Of a stretch of DNA of 50,902 bases, positions 16,516-24,199 are shown in pieces. Within the stretch, counting starts at the first letter, position 1; every line of letters starts with the position of its first letter. Both the position numbers and the translations under genes were made by a program. Source of the DNA: Bryobacterales bacterium. GTDB lineage: Bacteria; Acidobacteriota; Terriglobia; Bryobacterales; Bryobacteraceae. The notes beneath the pieces were generated by a model. The model was given only the letters and a program-made list of their open reading frames with translations. It did not search any database and was not told where the DNA came from. The stretch lies in contig SHUI01000002.1 of assembly GCA_009697455.1 (NCBI GenBank), positions 1 through 50,902 of the forward strand, given 5' to 3'.

Positions 16516-16754
16516 TCACCGGGCCGCCGATCACTGACTTCGGACGGATCGTCTCCAGCGGCCGCATCGGAGCGAGCTTCGCGAAAAAGCCGCTCGCGCT
16601 GTTTGATGCGCTGCTCCGGGGCGGCTAAATCGCTTAGCCGGATTGTCTTGATGGCGACTTCGCGGCCGATAGTCGGATCGAAGGCCCGGTACACAACGCC
16701 CATGGCGCCGCGACCTAGTTCCCCCAGGATCTGAAATCGCCCGATTTGCTCCAT
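16434..16754 (-). pseudogene. N-terminal fragment of a Hanks-type Ser/Thr protein kinase
   Basis: The first 65 or so residues are a PknB-like kinase N-lobe: [21 protein letters not shown] (glycine loop) and [10 protein letters not shown] with the ATP-binding lysine, then RLFREAR at the start of the alpha-C helix. After that the sequence leaves the family; no HRD, DFG or C-lobe is present. It therefore cannot be an active kinase. The break point falls near 16555, just before the PEP-CTERM relic. Confidence 0.8.
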
Positions 16755-17504
16755 TCTAGTATCAGTTGCATCCTAACATAGCAGTGGACCACTCATGCCG
16801 CAACGCTTCGATTGGGACAAGCAGGGATGCTTTGAACTCGTCGCCGCTGCTAAACTTGCGCCGCCAGGCGGGTACGGCGCGTAACCGCCGCATGGACATC
16901 GCGTCGAAGGGGATGGAGAGGAACTCGTTGTCGCTGGTATCGTAATTGACAATCGGCGTCGAGCCCGAGTTCCGAGACGAAGGGTTGAGCAAAGGTTTCG
17001 AGGATTCTACGTGGTTCACTACCGGGACCGCTGGCGCCCGAGTCGATCGAACGGCTGAGAACTCTATTCGGACATATCTCCGAACCCATCGGCAAGGCAC
17101 TTTTCACAATGGCGTCGGAAAGATGACCGAGGTCGGAGTTTGGCCGGTCACTACCACCATCGACGAACACCGTTATGAGGATACCGACGGCTCCGGCTCC
17201 ACGTATCCGGTGAATAAGGGAGTAAGTATCTTGTTTAAGTGGCAATCCGAAATGCGCGGCACGATGGGAACCGGTGCGGCGAAGACAGGGGCCGGCACGT
17301 GGATCGTACACCGCACGCCCCGAAAGTTTCACAAGCCCTGACCGGGCGCCGCCGGCGATCTGCCCGGAATGGAAGCCTCCGGCACCAGGATTTCCTTCTT
17401 CTCAGGTCAGGCGGATGCCCGGCCAGCACATCGACATGTTGCCGGGCCGCGACGGCCAGAGCGGAGTTTTTGCGCCAGAAATTACGATGGAGTTTACGAG
17501 ACAG
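16755..17504. other. Mosaic stretch without an identifiable gene
   Basis: Several open frames occur, e.g. a minus frame ending at 16762 that contains NEFLSIPFDAMSMRRLRAV, and a plus frame ending at 17341 with EVGVWPVTTTIDEHRYED. They look like pieces of proteins but I do not recognise them, and they lack plausible starts. Best described as decayed coding sequence between two operons. Confidence 0.35.
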
Positions 17505-18374
17505 TCAAAAGTCGCCGAACTTCAACCAGGCATCGACGATGTCTTTACCTTGAAAACTCCAGGTTCGCGCATCGATCTGCTTGACGCCCTCCATCGGACG
17601 AAAGATCATGACGCGGGCAGCCGTGGTGTACTGTACCTTCACCTCCGCCGGACCGTCGAACTGGTACGGCTTGACGGAAGCCGCACGATCTATCGCGACG
17701 CGCGCCTTCTCGCGGATCAACTGCACGGCCGCGGCGTGGGCCAGCGATTTTCCTCCTCGGCCTACGCCCCACTTCACCACGGCGCACTCCGCCTCTGGGG
17801 TTAACGCGCGCAACTCCTTGCACGCGGCTTCGTCGCCGTACATCATGATCACCGGCACCTTATGCCGTCCCGCCAGCATGGCCCGCGCTCCAATGGCGCC
17901 GGTTGGTTTCCCGTTGACCCAGATGGCGTGAATGCTCTGAAAATCGTAGGTCGCCGCCAGCACGCCCTCTTCCGTACCAGCCATGGACGGTAGCCCGGCG
18001 AATACCACGGCGGCATAGCTCGAATTCATTTCCAGAGTCGGCGTCATGGGCCGGCCCGAAAGGAGCATCGCCTTTGGATGTATGTCGAGTGTGGAGATCG
18101 CCTGACCGGTGTCGTAGGCGTCCAGCACAACCACGTCGCTCGCGCCGCCGGCGTAGAGTCCGTCCACGACCGCGTTGACGTCGTCGGTCATCAGCTTCTT
18201 CGATTCCTGCCAGCGCGGCGCGGTGAGCGAGGTGAGCTGCGACTGCCGGTTGAAGATGCCGTCGGACCCTTCCATGCTGGCGATCACTAGAACCTTCTTT
18301 GCGCCGGGCCGGTGTCCCGGATCCTGGGCGGCGGCGATCGAGGCGAACAGCAATAGCAGTGTGCAAATAGTCAT
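17505..18374 (-). CDS. M55 D-aminopeptidase-like paralogue lacking metal ligands
   Basis: 289 residues after a signal peptide (MTICTLLLLFASIAAAQ). It aligns along its whole length with the M55 protein encoded just upstream. In M55 enzymes (DppA) an Asp-x-Glu and three histidines bind zinc. Here the Asp is Ser (SMEG), the glutamate is kept, and the His positions are Tyr (DAYD), Pro (LPSMAG) and Ala (LAATYDF). It is therefore unlikely to be a working peptidase; it may bind a peptide, or form a mixed oligomer with its neighbour. ATG 18374 is one base after the previous stop and starts the signal peptide, so longer upstream starts are rejected. Confidence 0.85.
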   Translation of the reverse strand: MTICTLLLLFASIAAAQDPGHRPGAKKVLVIASMEGSDGIFNRQSQLTSLTAPRWQESKKLMTDDVNAVVDGLYAGGASDVVVLDAYDTGQAISTLDIHPKAMLLSGRPMTPTLEMNSSYAAVVFAGLPSMAGTEEGVLAATYDFQSIHAIWVNGKPTGAIGARAMLAGRHKVPVIMMYGDEAACKELRALTPEAECAVVKWGVGRGGKSLAHAAAVQLIREKARVAIDRAASVKPYQFDGPAEVKVQYTTAARVMIFRPMEGVKQIDARTWSFQGKDIVDAWLKFGDF

Positions 18375-18375
18375 T

Positions 18376-19251
18376 TTAGAAAGATGGCCAAAATCTGAAC
18401 CATGCGTCGGTGATATTCCTGCCGCGAAACGCCCAGGTGCGGGAATCGACCTGCTCGACGCCATCGCCCCGCTGATAGCGGGCCTTCGATTGCCCTTCCG
18501 GGGTGAACTCCACCTTCAGCTCGATGGGTCCGTCGATCTTCACTGGCTTGAATTCGCCCAGCCGCGACATCGCCTTCTTTGCGGCGGCGCGGATTGTCTC
18601 GCACGATTTCTGATGCGAGAGCGCGTAGCCGAAAGTGCGGTGGACGCCCCATTTGACAACCGCGCATTCGGCATTCGGAACCAGTCCGCGAAGCTCTTTG
18701 CACACCGCCTCGTCGCCGGAAATCATGATCACCGGGATATCGAACGATCCCGCCAGCAGCGCGCGCGTGGCCACTTCGCCGATCTTCCTGCCGTTGATCC
18801 ACAGGTTCTCGTAATCGGTCCACGACCATCCGTGCGCGATCATGCCCCGCTCGGTTCCGGCCATGGAGTGGTAGGCGATAAAGACGTAGGCGCTGTAAGA
18901 GCGGTCGAGGCCCATGACGTTATCCCGGCCCGGACCGACGATGGCCCGCTTGTCGATCTCGATTGGAGACACCGTGTTGCCGCCGGAATGGTAATCGGCG
19001 ACCTCCACGATGTCGGCGCCGCCGTCGAACAACCCGGCGATGGCCGCGTTTACCTCGCCGATCTGGAGGCGCCGGGACTCCTGGTAGCGGGGCGCGGTGA
19101 TGGGCATCACCTGCGTGTCGACATGGAAAATGCCGGCCATGCCTTCGCCGTCCAGATCGACAAAGACTTTCTTCGGCTTTGACTGCGCATTAACGCAGCC
19201 GGCGGCCAGTGACAGAGTGAGGAGGATTCGGCAGAGCATCAGATAGAGCAT
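18376..19251 (-). CDS. M55-family metallopeptidase (DppA-like D-aminopeptidase), secreted
   Basis: 291 residues with a signal peptide ending near AGCVNAQ. Ligands of the DppA-type zinc site are visible: LDGEGMAG (Asp-x-Glu), ADYHSGG, AYHSMAG and MIAHGWSW (the three histidines). DppA-type enzymes remove D-amino acids from the N-terminus of peptides such as D-Ala-D-Ala and assemble as decamers. The start codon shares one base with the stop of the TonB-dependent receptor gene (TGATG), so the two are translationally coupled: an outer-membrane importer with a periplasmic peptidase. The next gene is a degenerate paralogue. Confidence 0.88.
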   Translation of the reverse strand: MLYLMLCRILLTLSLAAGCVNAQSKPKKVFVDLDGEGMAGIFHVDTQVMPITAPRYQESRRLQIGEVNAAIAGLFDGGADIVEVADYHSGGNTVSPIEIDKRAIVGPGRDNVMGLDRSYSAYVFIAYHSMAGTERGMIAHGWSWTDYENLWINGRKIGEVATRALLAGSFDIPVIMISGDEAVCKELRGLVPNAECAVVKWGVHRTFGYALSHQKSCETIRAAAKKAMSRLGEFKPVKIDGPIELKVEFTPEGQSKARYQRGDGVEQVDSRTWAFRGRNITDAWFRFWPSF

Positions 19252-22200
19252 CAGTAATTCAGTTTGAGCGCAAACTGGATGACGCGCGCCTGCGCCGTAG
19301 TGAGGATTCGGCCGAAAGCGGCGTTGTTCATGTTAGCCACTGGATTCAACAAATTGGTGTGGTTCAGCAGGTTGAAGAACTCGCCGCGGAACTGGATGCG
19401 GAAGCGCTCCCCCAGCGGGATGTTACGAAACACGCCCAGGGTGGTGTTCCACTGGCCCGGACCCCGCACGTTGTTGCGCGCGCTGTTGCCGTAGAGGCCG
19501 GCGGCTGGAAGCGCGAAAGCCGCCGTATTGAACCAGCGGAGGACGGCGTCGGATTTGTTGTCGTGCGAGCGGACGGCGGCGCCCACGACGTTGGGTGTCT
19601 GGTTCGCCGTGCCGCTCACTGCCACGTCGCGGCCGGACAGGATCGTCACGGGATTGCCGGTGCGGCCGGTGAGGATGCCGCTCAACTGCCAGTCGTTGAG
19701 GAAGATCCTGCTCAACGGGGCATTGCTGAACCGCGGCAGTTCCTGAACGAACGAGATGTTGCCGTTATGCTTGCTGTCGAAATCGGAGAGTCCCCGCTGA
19801 GTGCTGAAGTCAAGCGGGTTCGGTAGAATCCCGCTGATCACCAGCGCGGAAGCGTCGTCAATCGATTTCGAGTAGGTATAGGCGCCCTGAATCGAGAAGC
19901 CGCGGCTCATTCGCCGAGTCACCTGTAACTGCAGCGCGTTATAGCTGGCATTGGCCGTCGATTCGCTGTGGGTGATGCCGCTGTAGACACCCGAACGGAA
20001 TATACGGCGCTGCTCGATATTTCCCAGTGTGGCTCCAGGCCCGAATACCGCGGGGTTGAACTCGCGCGTACGCGAGAGTTTTCGCATCTGCTTTCCCACA
20101 TAGGCGGCCTCCACGCTCAAACTCCGTGAAAACTCGCGCTGCACGGCCAAGTTGTAATGATAGACGTTGCCGTTGCGGGTGTCGATATCGGGGAAGAAGA
20201 TGCCGAAGGGCGCGTTGAAGACAGGGTTCTGGACGTTCACTTCAAGTGGCAGGGGCCCCAGGCCCTTGAATGGATCGCTAAGCTGGTCGATGGCAAAAAG
20301 AGTCCGATTGAACTGGAACGGTTGTCCGGTGTTCTGGAGGATGTCGGCGTTCACCAGCTCATTGAAGACACCGGCGCCGCCGCGGATTACGGTGCGGGAC
20401 AGTCGCGACAGGCTGTAGGCAAAGCCGACGCGCGGTTGAAAGCCTTTCCAGTCCGTGCGGATCATGCCGCCGGGCACTCCCGGATCGCCATGGAAGGCCA
20501 TGTCCACCGGAGCGCCGGGAAACCGCTGGGACTTATACCCGCTGTTGGGGAACAGGCGGCTCCAATAGCCCTGCTGCTCGGTCCAGGGAAGCTGAACTTC
20601 ATATCGAACTCCGAGGTTGAGGGTCAGGTTCGGGGACACGCGCCAGTCGTCCTGGAAATAGAAACCGAACATGTTGCCCAGTGTATCGCGGGAGAAGTTC
20701 GGGCTGACGATCGCCAACGACGCCGGCTTGCCGAGCAGAAAATCCGCCATCGCGTCCCCGGTAATGGAGCGGTCGAAAGTGAAATCACCGTCCTTTCGGA
20801 AATATCCGCGGAAGCCGGAGAACGCGCGAAACCACCGCGCGCCCATCTTGAGCGAGTGATTGGTCTTCTGCCAGGAGAGGTTATCGTGAATTTCGTGATG
20901 CTCTTCGCGTCGCGTCTGTTCCAGTTGGGCCTGAAACTGGAAACGCCCGACCGCATTGAACCACGACGGCATTTTGGGATGATTTGGCAGCGGCGTGTAG
21001 TTTGCGCCGAGGTCCTGCAAGGTCTCGCGGTTGAAGTTGGTGATCGGGTTGTCGGAAAAGAACAGCGAATAGCGGAACTCATTCACCATCGAAGCACTCA
21101 ATACGGCAGTCCAACTGAAGACGTTGTTAATCGGGATCTGAATGGCGGATTCGCCGGGGCTGTAGCCCGGCAGGTTACTTTGCCCGTAAGGACTGTTCTG
21201 CCGCATGTCGCTCTGGTAGATGCGATCGAAGAACGTGTGATTGTTATTCAACTGATAATCGATCTTGATGGTCAGCTGCCGCGTGTTGGTAGGTGCGGCG
21301 TTCTGGCTGATATAGCGGCCATCGGGCTGATTGGGTAGGGGCAGATACTTCGAGAGCATGTTGGAGGCGACACGGTCGAACCGCGAGATGGGAATCCGAT
21401 TGGACGGGAAGGGTTGCCGGGTGAGCGGGTCGGTAATCGCGGTGCGTACGGCGGAAAAATCACCCGCGCGCTCGGCCGCCGTCGGGGGAAAGGCGTTGAC
21501 GGCGGGCGCCTCCGGGCGAATCCGAAGGAACTCCAGCGCGCCGAAATAGAAAAGCTTGTTGCGAACGATACGGCCGCCTCCGGTCAGGCCGAACTGGTTC
21601 TGGATGATGTTGGTGCGGCGCGGGAGGAAGGCGCTACGCGCATTCAGATTGTCATTGCGCAGGAAGTGATAGAAATTGCCATGGTAGTCGTTGGCGCCGG
21701 AGCGCGTGATGGCGTTGAGCACGCCGCCGCCGCCGGAGCCGAACTCGGCGCTGAACAGGTTCGTGATCACCTTGAACTCGCGAAGCGTGTCTGGAGGCGG
21801 GTACATTGCGGCTACGTTGCGGAAGTGGAAGCTGTAGGTCGAGCCGTCGAACAGCATGGCGTTCTGGTTTGGCCGGGACCCATCCACGGAGAGGCGCGGT
21901 CCGGCGTTGGTGTCGAGGGCGAACTCCGGCGCCACCACGCCTTGCACGCCAGGCAGCAGGCCGGCCAGCTCCAGCGGATTGCGGCCGTTCAGGGGAAGCT
22001 CCCTGAGCCGCACCGGATCGATGAGGGCGGTGACTTCCGAGGATCGCGTGTTCAACAAAGGCGCGTCGCCGGTCACCCTGACCGATTCGGCGATGTCGCC
22101 GACCTCGACTGTGATGTCAAGCGTCGCCTCCTGCTTGACACTCAAGACGAGTCCGCTGCGCAAATAGGAGCGAAAACCGGCGGCCTCCACCGACAGGGTG

Positions 22201-22415
22201 TAGGCGCCTACGGGCAGCAGGGGCAGGATGTAGAATCCACTGGAACTGGTCGCCACGCTTCGCACCAGGCCGGTGGCTGTGTGGGTTGCGGTCACCTTCG
22301 CATTCGGGATGACGGCTGCCGATGAATCGCGGACAGTGCCCGCGAGCGAAGCGGTTTGCGCAGCCAGCGGAAGACTGACGACGAGGAAACAAAACAAGAA
22401 CATCAAGTGACGCAT
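19251..22415 (-). CDS. TonB-dependent receptor-like outer-membrane protein with Cna_B/CarboxypepD_reg domain
   Basis: 1054 residues. A signal peptide (FLFCFLVVSLPLAAQ) is followed by a carboxypeptidase regulatory-like fold at about 20-110 (LAGTVRDSSAAVIPNAKV, VEAAGF), a plug-like domain (ELPLNGRNPLELAGLLPGV, then ALDTNAGPRLSVDG) and a long beta-barrel ending in the aromatic KLNY. This is the large Oar-like receptor type that is expanded in Acidobacteria. It is the first gene of a tight operon with two M55 peptidase-like proteins, which suggests import of a peptide or peptidoglycan fragment. It lacks an N-terminal TonB box that I can identify. Confidence 0.9.
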   Translation of the reverse strand: MRHLMFLFCFLVVSLPLAAQTASLAGTVRDSSAAVIPNAKVTATHTATGLVRSVATSSSGFYILPLLPVGAYTLSVEAAGFRSYLRSGLVLSVKQEATLDITVEVGDIAESVRVTGDAPLLNTRSSEVTALIDPVRLRELPLNGRNPLELAGLLPGVQGVVAPEFALDTNAGPRLSVDGSRPNQNAMLFDGSTYSFHFRNVAAMYPPPDTLREFKVITNLFSAEFGSGGGGVLNAITRSGANDYHGNFYHFLRNDNLNARSAFLPRRTNIIQNQFGLTGGGRIVRNKLFYFGALEFLRIRPEAPAVNAFPPTAAERAGDFSAVRTAITDPLTRQPFPSNRIPISRFDRVASNMLSKYLPLPNQPDGRYISQNAAPTNTRQLTIKIDYQLNNNHTFFDRIYQSDMRQNSPYGQSNLPGYSPGESAIQIPINNVFSWTAVLSASMVNEFRYSLFFSDNPITNFNRETLQDLGANYTPLPNHPKMPSWFNAVGRFQFQAQLEQTRREEHHEIHDNLSWQKTNHSLKMGARWFRAFSGFRGYFRKDGDFTFDRSITGDAMADFLLGKPASLAIVSPNFSRDTLGNMFGFYFQDDWRVSPNLTLNLGVRYEVQLPWTEQQGYWSRLFPNSGYKSQRFPGAPVDMAFHGDPGVPGGMIRTDWKGFQPRVGFAYSLSRLSRTVIRGGAGVFNELVNADILQNTGQPFQFNRTLFAIDQLSDPFKGLGPLPLEVNVQNPVFNAPFGIFFPDIDTRNGNVYHYNLAVQREFSRSLSVEAAYVGKQMRKLSRTREFNPAVFGPGATLGNIEQRRIFRSGVYSGITHSESTANASYNALQLQVTRRMSRGFSIQGAYTYSKSIDDASALVISGILPNPLDFSTQRGLSDFDSKHNGNISFVQELPRFSNAPLSRIFLNDWQLSGILTGRTGNPVTILSGRDVAVSGTANQTPNVVGAAVRSHDNKSDAVLRWFNTAAFALPAAGLYGNSARNNVRGPGQWNTTLGVFRNIPLGERFRIQFRGEFFNLLNHTNLLNPVANMNNAAFGRILTTAQARVIQFALKLNY

Positions 22416-22435
22416 ATTGAATCAACGTGCTCCTT

Positions 22436-22656
22436 GTCCCGTTTGGGTACTTCGATAATATACCAATAGATGAACAGCGGCTGGTTGGGGAGAACGGAAG
22501 CCAGGCCATCGAGGCGGCCGAGCGACTGATTCGCCTGGTCGAGCAGGCGTTGGAGGGAGTCCAGACGTACCGGAGGATCCGGTGGAAGAGGCGGCGGCAC
22601 AAACGCCCTGACAGTCTCGTCGCCGTGGGACTTGACGATGTAGCGGCCTAGTCGCT
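22436..22656 (-). pseudogene. Fic-family protein, N-terminal domain fragment
   Basis: On the minus strand the frame reads RYIVKSHGDETVRAFVPPPL, PPDPPVRLDSLQRLLDQANQ, SLGRLDGLASVLPNQPLFIY. This is the Fic_N region that precedes the Fic catalytic core; in family members SLGRLDGLA and LFIYMYVRKEA are typical. The frame runs into unrelated codons at WYIIEVPKRD, directly upstream of the receptor gene, and no HPFxxGNGR core exists. It lacks a start codon too. The receptor operon or a deletion has removed the rest. Confidence 0.75.
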
Positions 22657-22684
22657 GGCTCTAGTCATCTGTCTGGGGCACGGA

Positions 22685-22717
22685 ATCCTTTCGTTAGACT
22701 TCCTCTAACGAAAGGAT
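22685..22717. promoter_or_regulatory. Perfect 14-bp inverted repeat upstream of the Fic fragment
   Basis: ATCCTTTCGTTAGA (22685-22698) and TCTAACGAAAGGAT (22704-22717) with a 5-bp centre CTTCC. It lies upstream of the Fic remnant on the minus strand, so it is a candidate operator of that gene. No T-run follows it on either strand, so a terminator is unlikely. Confidence 0.6.
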
Positions 22718-22723
22718 ATCCTA

Positions 22724-22765
22724 TTAGGGGTCACTCCTCCAATGGTCAAATATTGCACGCTAAGG
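22724..22765 (+). repeat. IS-like end repeat, copy C
   Basis: TTAGGGGTCACTCC, then CAATGGTCAAATATTGCACG (one change from copies A and B), then CTAAGG. Inward similarity to copy B extends about 90 bp. It faces copy D at 25657-25698, bracketing a segment of about 2.9 kb. Confidence 0.8.
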
Positions 22766-22924
22766 GAACTGAGGCCCGGCGCACTCCACGCGGGGGCGCT
22801 CGCGTAGGCCAGGGCACTGAAACTCTACGCTGCGCCGTCAGGGAGGATCAGATGGCGCGAATTTCACAGCGAAACACTGCTCGCCGGCATGACAGGGCGC
22901 GCCAATCGCTCCTTGAAGTCCTCT

Positions 22925-23176
22925 CTAAGATAGCCCTCCCAACCGCGCGGCGTCTTGAAGCAAGGCCGACAAGTAGACACACAGAGCCACTAAAGCGGCA
23001 ACGTCTACGAATGACAGCCTCCGTACAATGTGCTTGTCGGTTCGCATCTGCCTGCCCGCGCGCGCGGTAATCTCCGAATGGCAGCGGGCGCGAACGCGCT
23101 TCTCCCACCCGCTATGCGGAGTGATAGTCCGCAAACCAGCCACTGCTTCGAGCAATCGATCGTCGTCTGGTGTCAT
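22925..23176 (-). CDS. Small single-span membrane protein, possible anti-sigma factor
   Basis: 83 residues with a cytosolic N-terminal half (DRLLEAVAGLRTITPHSGWEKRVRARCHSEI) and one hydrophobic span VDVAALVALCVYLSALL near the C-terminus. It overlaps the ECF sigma gene by ATGA, the classic position of an anti-sigma factor. No zinc-finger (HxxxCxxC) motif is present, so the call rests on context and topology. The stop is at 22925. Confidence 0.55.
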   Translation of the reverse strand: MTPDDDRLLEAVAGLRTITPHSGWEKRVRARCHSEITARAGRQMRTDKHIVRRLSFVDVAALVALCVYLSALLQDAARLGGLS

Positions 23177-23784
23177 AGGCTCACCTGTCTAGAAACCATC
23201 TCGTGAGATCGTTCCTTGTCCTTCAATCGCTGCGAGAGCAGCGCGCGTGCGCGGCTCAGGCGTTGTCGAAGGGCCTCCGGCGTGATGCCGCACACTGCGG
23301 CTGCATCCGCGGGGCGGAGCCCTTCAAAACCGACCAGCAAAAGCACCTCGCGATACATCGGCGGTACTTCCGCCAGGGCCGCTTCCAGCCGGTCCTGGAA
23401 TTCATTCAAGAAGGCCAAATCATACGGCGACCGTGAAAGCTCGCCGGGCCACAGGGAGATCAGATCGCGTGTGTAGGCCTGTTCGCGGGTTCTAGAGCGG
23501 CAATAACTCAGAAACAGGTTGCGTGCCACGGTGAATAGCCAGGGCCCGAGACGGGTGTCGGCAGCGAGCCTATCTCCACCGGAAACCAGTCGCAGCCAGG
23601 TTTCTTCCAGCAAGTCCTCGGCAGCGGCTCGGTTTCTCGTCATTCGCGACAGGAAGCTGAGCAGCCGAGGGTTGTACTCGTCGTAGACCGCGTCGAAAGC
23701 GAGGACATCTCCGGCTCGCAGCTGTTCCACCAGCGCGATCTCGAATTCTCGCTCCATACGAACCATAACGCCGCTCGTCTTCAT
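23173..23784 (-). CDS. ECF-type RNA polymerase sigma factor
   Basis: About 203 residues. Region 2 is seen in AFDAVYDEYNPRLLSFLSRM, AEDLLEETWLRL and GPWLFTVARNLFLSYCRSR; region 4 is in LAEVPPMYREVLLLVGFEGL and the helix-turn-helix PADAAAVCGITPEALRQRLSRAR. It would direct RNA polymerase to a small regulon in response to a signal relayed by its partner. ATG 23784 is chosen because an ECF-like promoter places the transcription start near 23790, downstream of the alternative GTG 23799. It is cotranscribed with the small membrane gene. Divergent genes 23861-25203 may be its targets. Confidence 0.88.
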   Translation of the reverse strand: MKTSGVMVRMEREFEIALVEQLRAGDVLAFDAVYDEYNPRLLSFLSRMTRNRAAAEDLLEETWLRLVSGGDRLAADTRLGPWLFTVARNLFLSYCRSRTREQAYTRDLISLWPGELSRSPYDLAFLNEFQDRLEAALAEVPPMYREVLLLVGFEGLRPADAAAVCGITPEALRQRLSRARALLSQRLKDKERSHEMVSRQVSL

Positions 23785-23795
23785 TCGTGACACCG

Positions 23796-23824
23796 TCACG
23801 TTTCGCCCGCTCCGGCGTTATTCC
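23796..23824 (-). promoter_or_regulatory. Candidate ECF autoregulatory promoter
   Basis: On the minus strand GGAATAAC (23817-23824), a 16-bp spacer and CGTGA (23796-23800) match the ECF pattern of GGAAC-like -35 and CGT-like -10. The start would be about 23790. Confidence 0.45.
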
Positions 23825-23860
23825 CGAGTGTAACAGCGACGGAAAGGTAAGGAGGTTAAT

Positions 23861-24199
23861 ATGCGCGGTATTGTTGGCGCCGGTCTGGCTTCGCTTGTTG
23901 GATTGCTTATTTGCACCGTACCCACAGTGGTCGGAGCATGGTTTGCCCTGCGGCCCAGTGAACGCCTGTTGGCTCTGATGCGGCCCCTGACACTCGCTGC
24001 CATTTTCTCGGCGCTGTGCAGCTTTGTCTTGGCTCTGGCCAATGTCGCTCGCATGGCCAGTAGCATAAAAGGTCTGGACCTGGACGGAATCCATCGCCTG
24101 GGTGCAGTTCTTTCCGAAGGCCTGGCGCCAGTGGTAGCGTGCTTCGCATGCTTGACGGTAGCGTGGGCTTGTGTGGCGCTCGGAATGAGGAGGGGATGA
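23861..24199 (+). CDS. Small polytopic membrane protein
   Basis: 112 residues with three hydrophobic segments: GLASLVGLLICTVPTVVGAW, LTLAAIFSALCSFVLALANV and LAPVVACFACLTVAWACVAL. AAGGAGGTT lies five bases before the ATG, an excellent ribosome-binding site. It is divergent from the sigma gene and overlaps the next gene by four bases. No family is recognised; the topology suggests an envelope protein working with the lipoprotein that follows. Confidence 0.7.
   Translation: MRGIVGAGLASLVGLLICTVPTVVGAWFALRPSERLLALMRPLTLAAIFSALCSFVLALANVARMASSIKGLDLDGIHRLGAVLSEGLAPVVACFACLTVAWACVALGMRRG

Noticed and set aside
16946-17341. Plus-strand frame with regular codon use as a real gene
   Set aside because: It has no start with a ribosome-binding site and no domain that I recognise, and lies in a mosaic of broken frames.
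20157-22325. Long plus-strand frames (20157-21338, 21414-22325) opposite the receptor gene
   Set aside because: Both are shadows of the minus-strand receptor 19251-22415; they lack start signals and recognisable domains.
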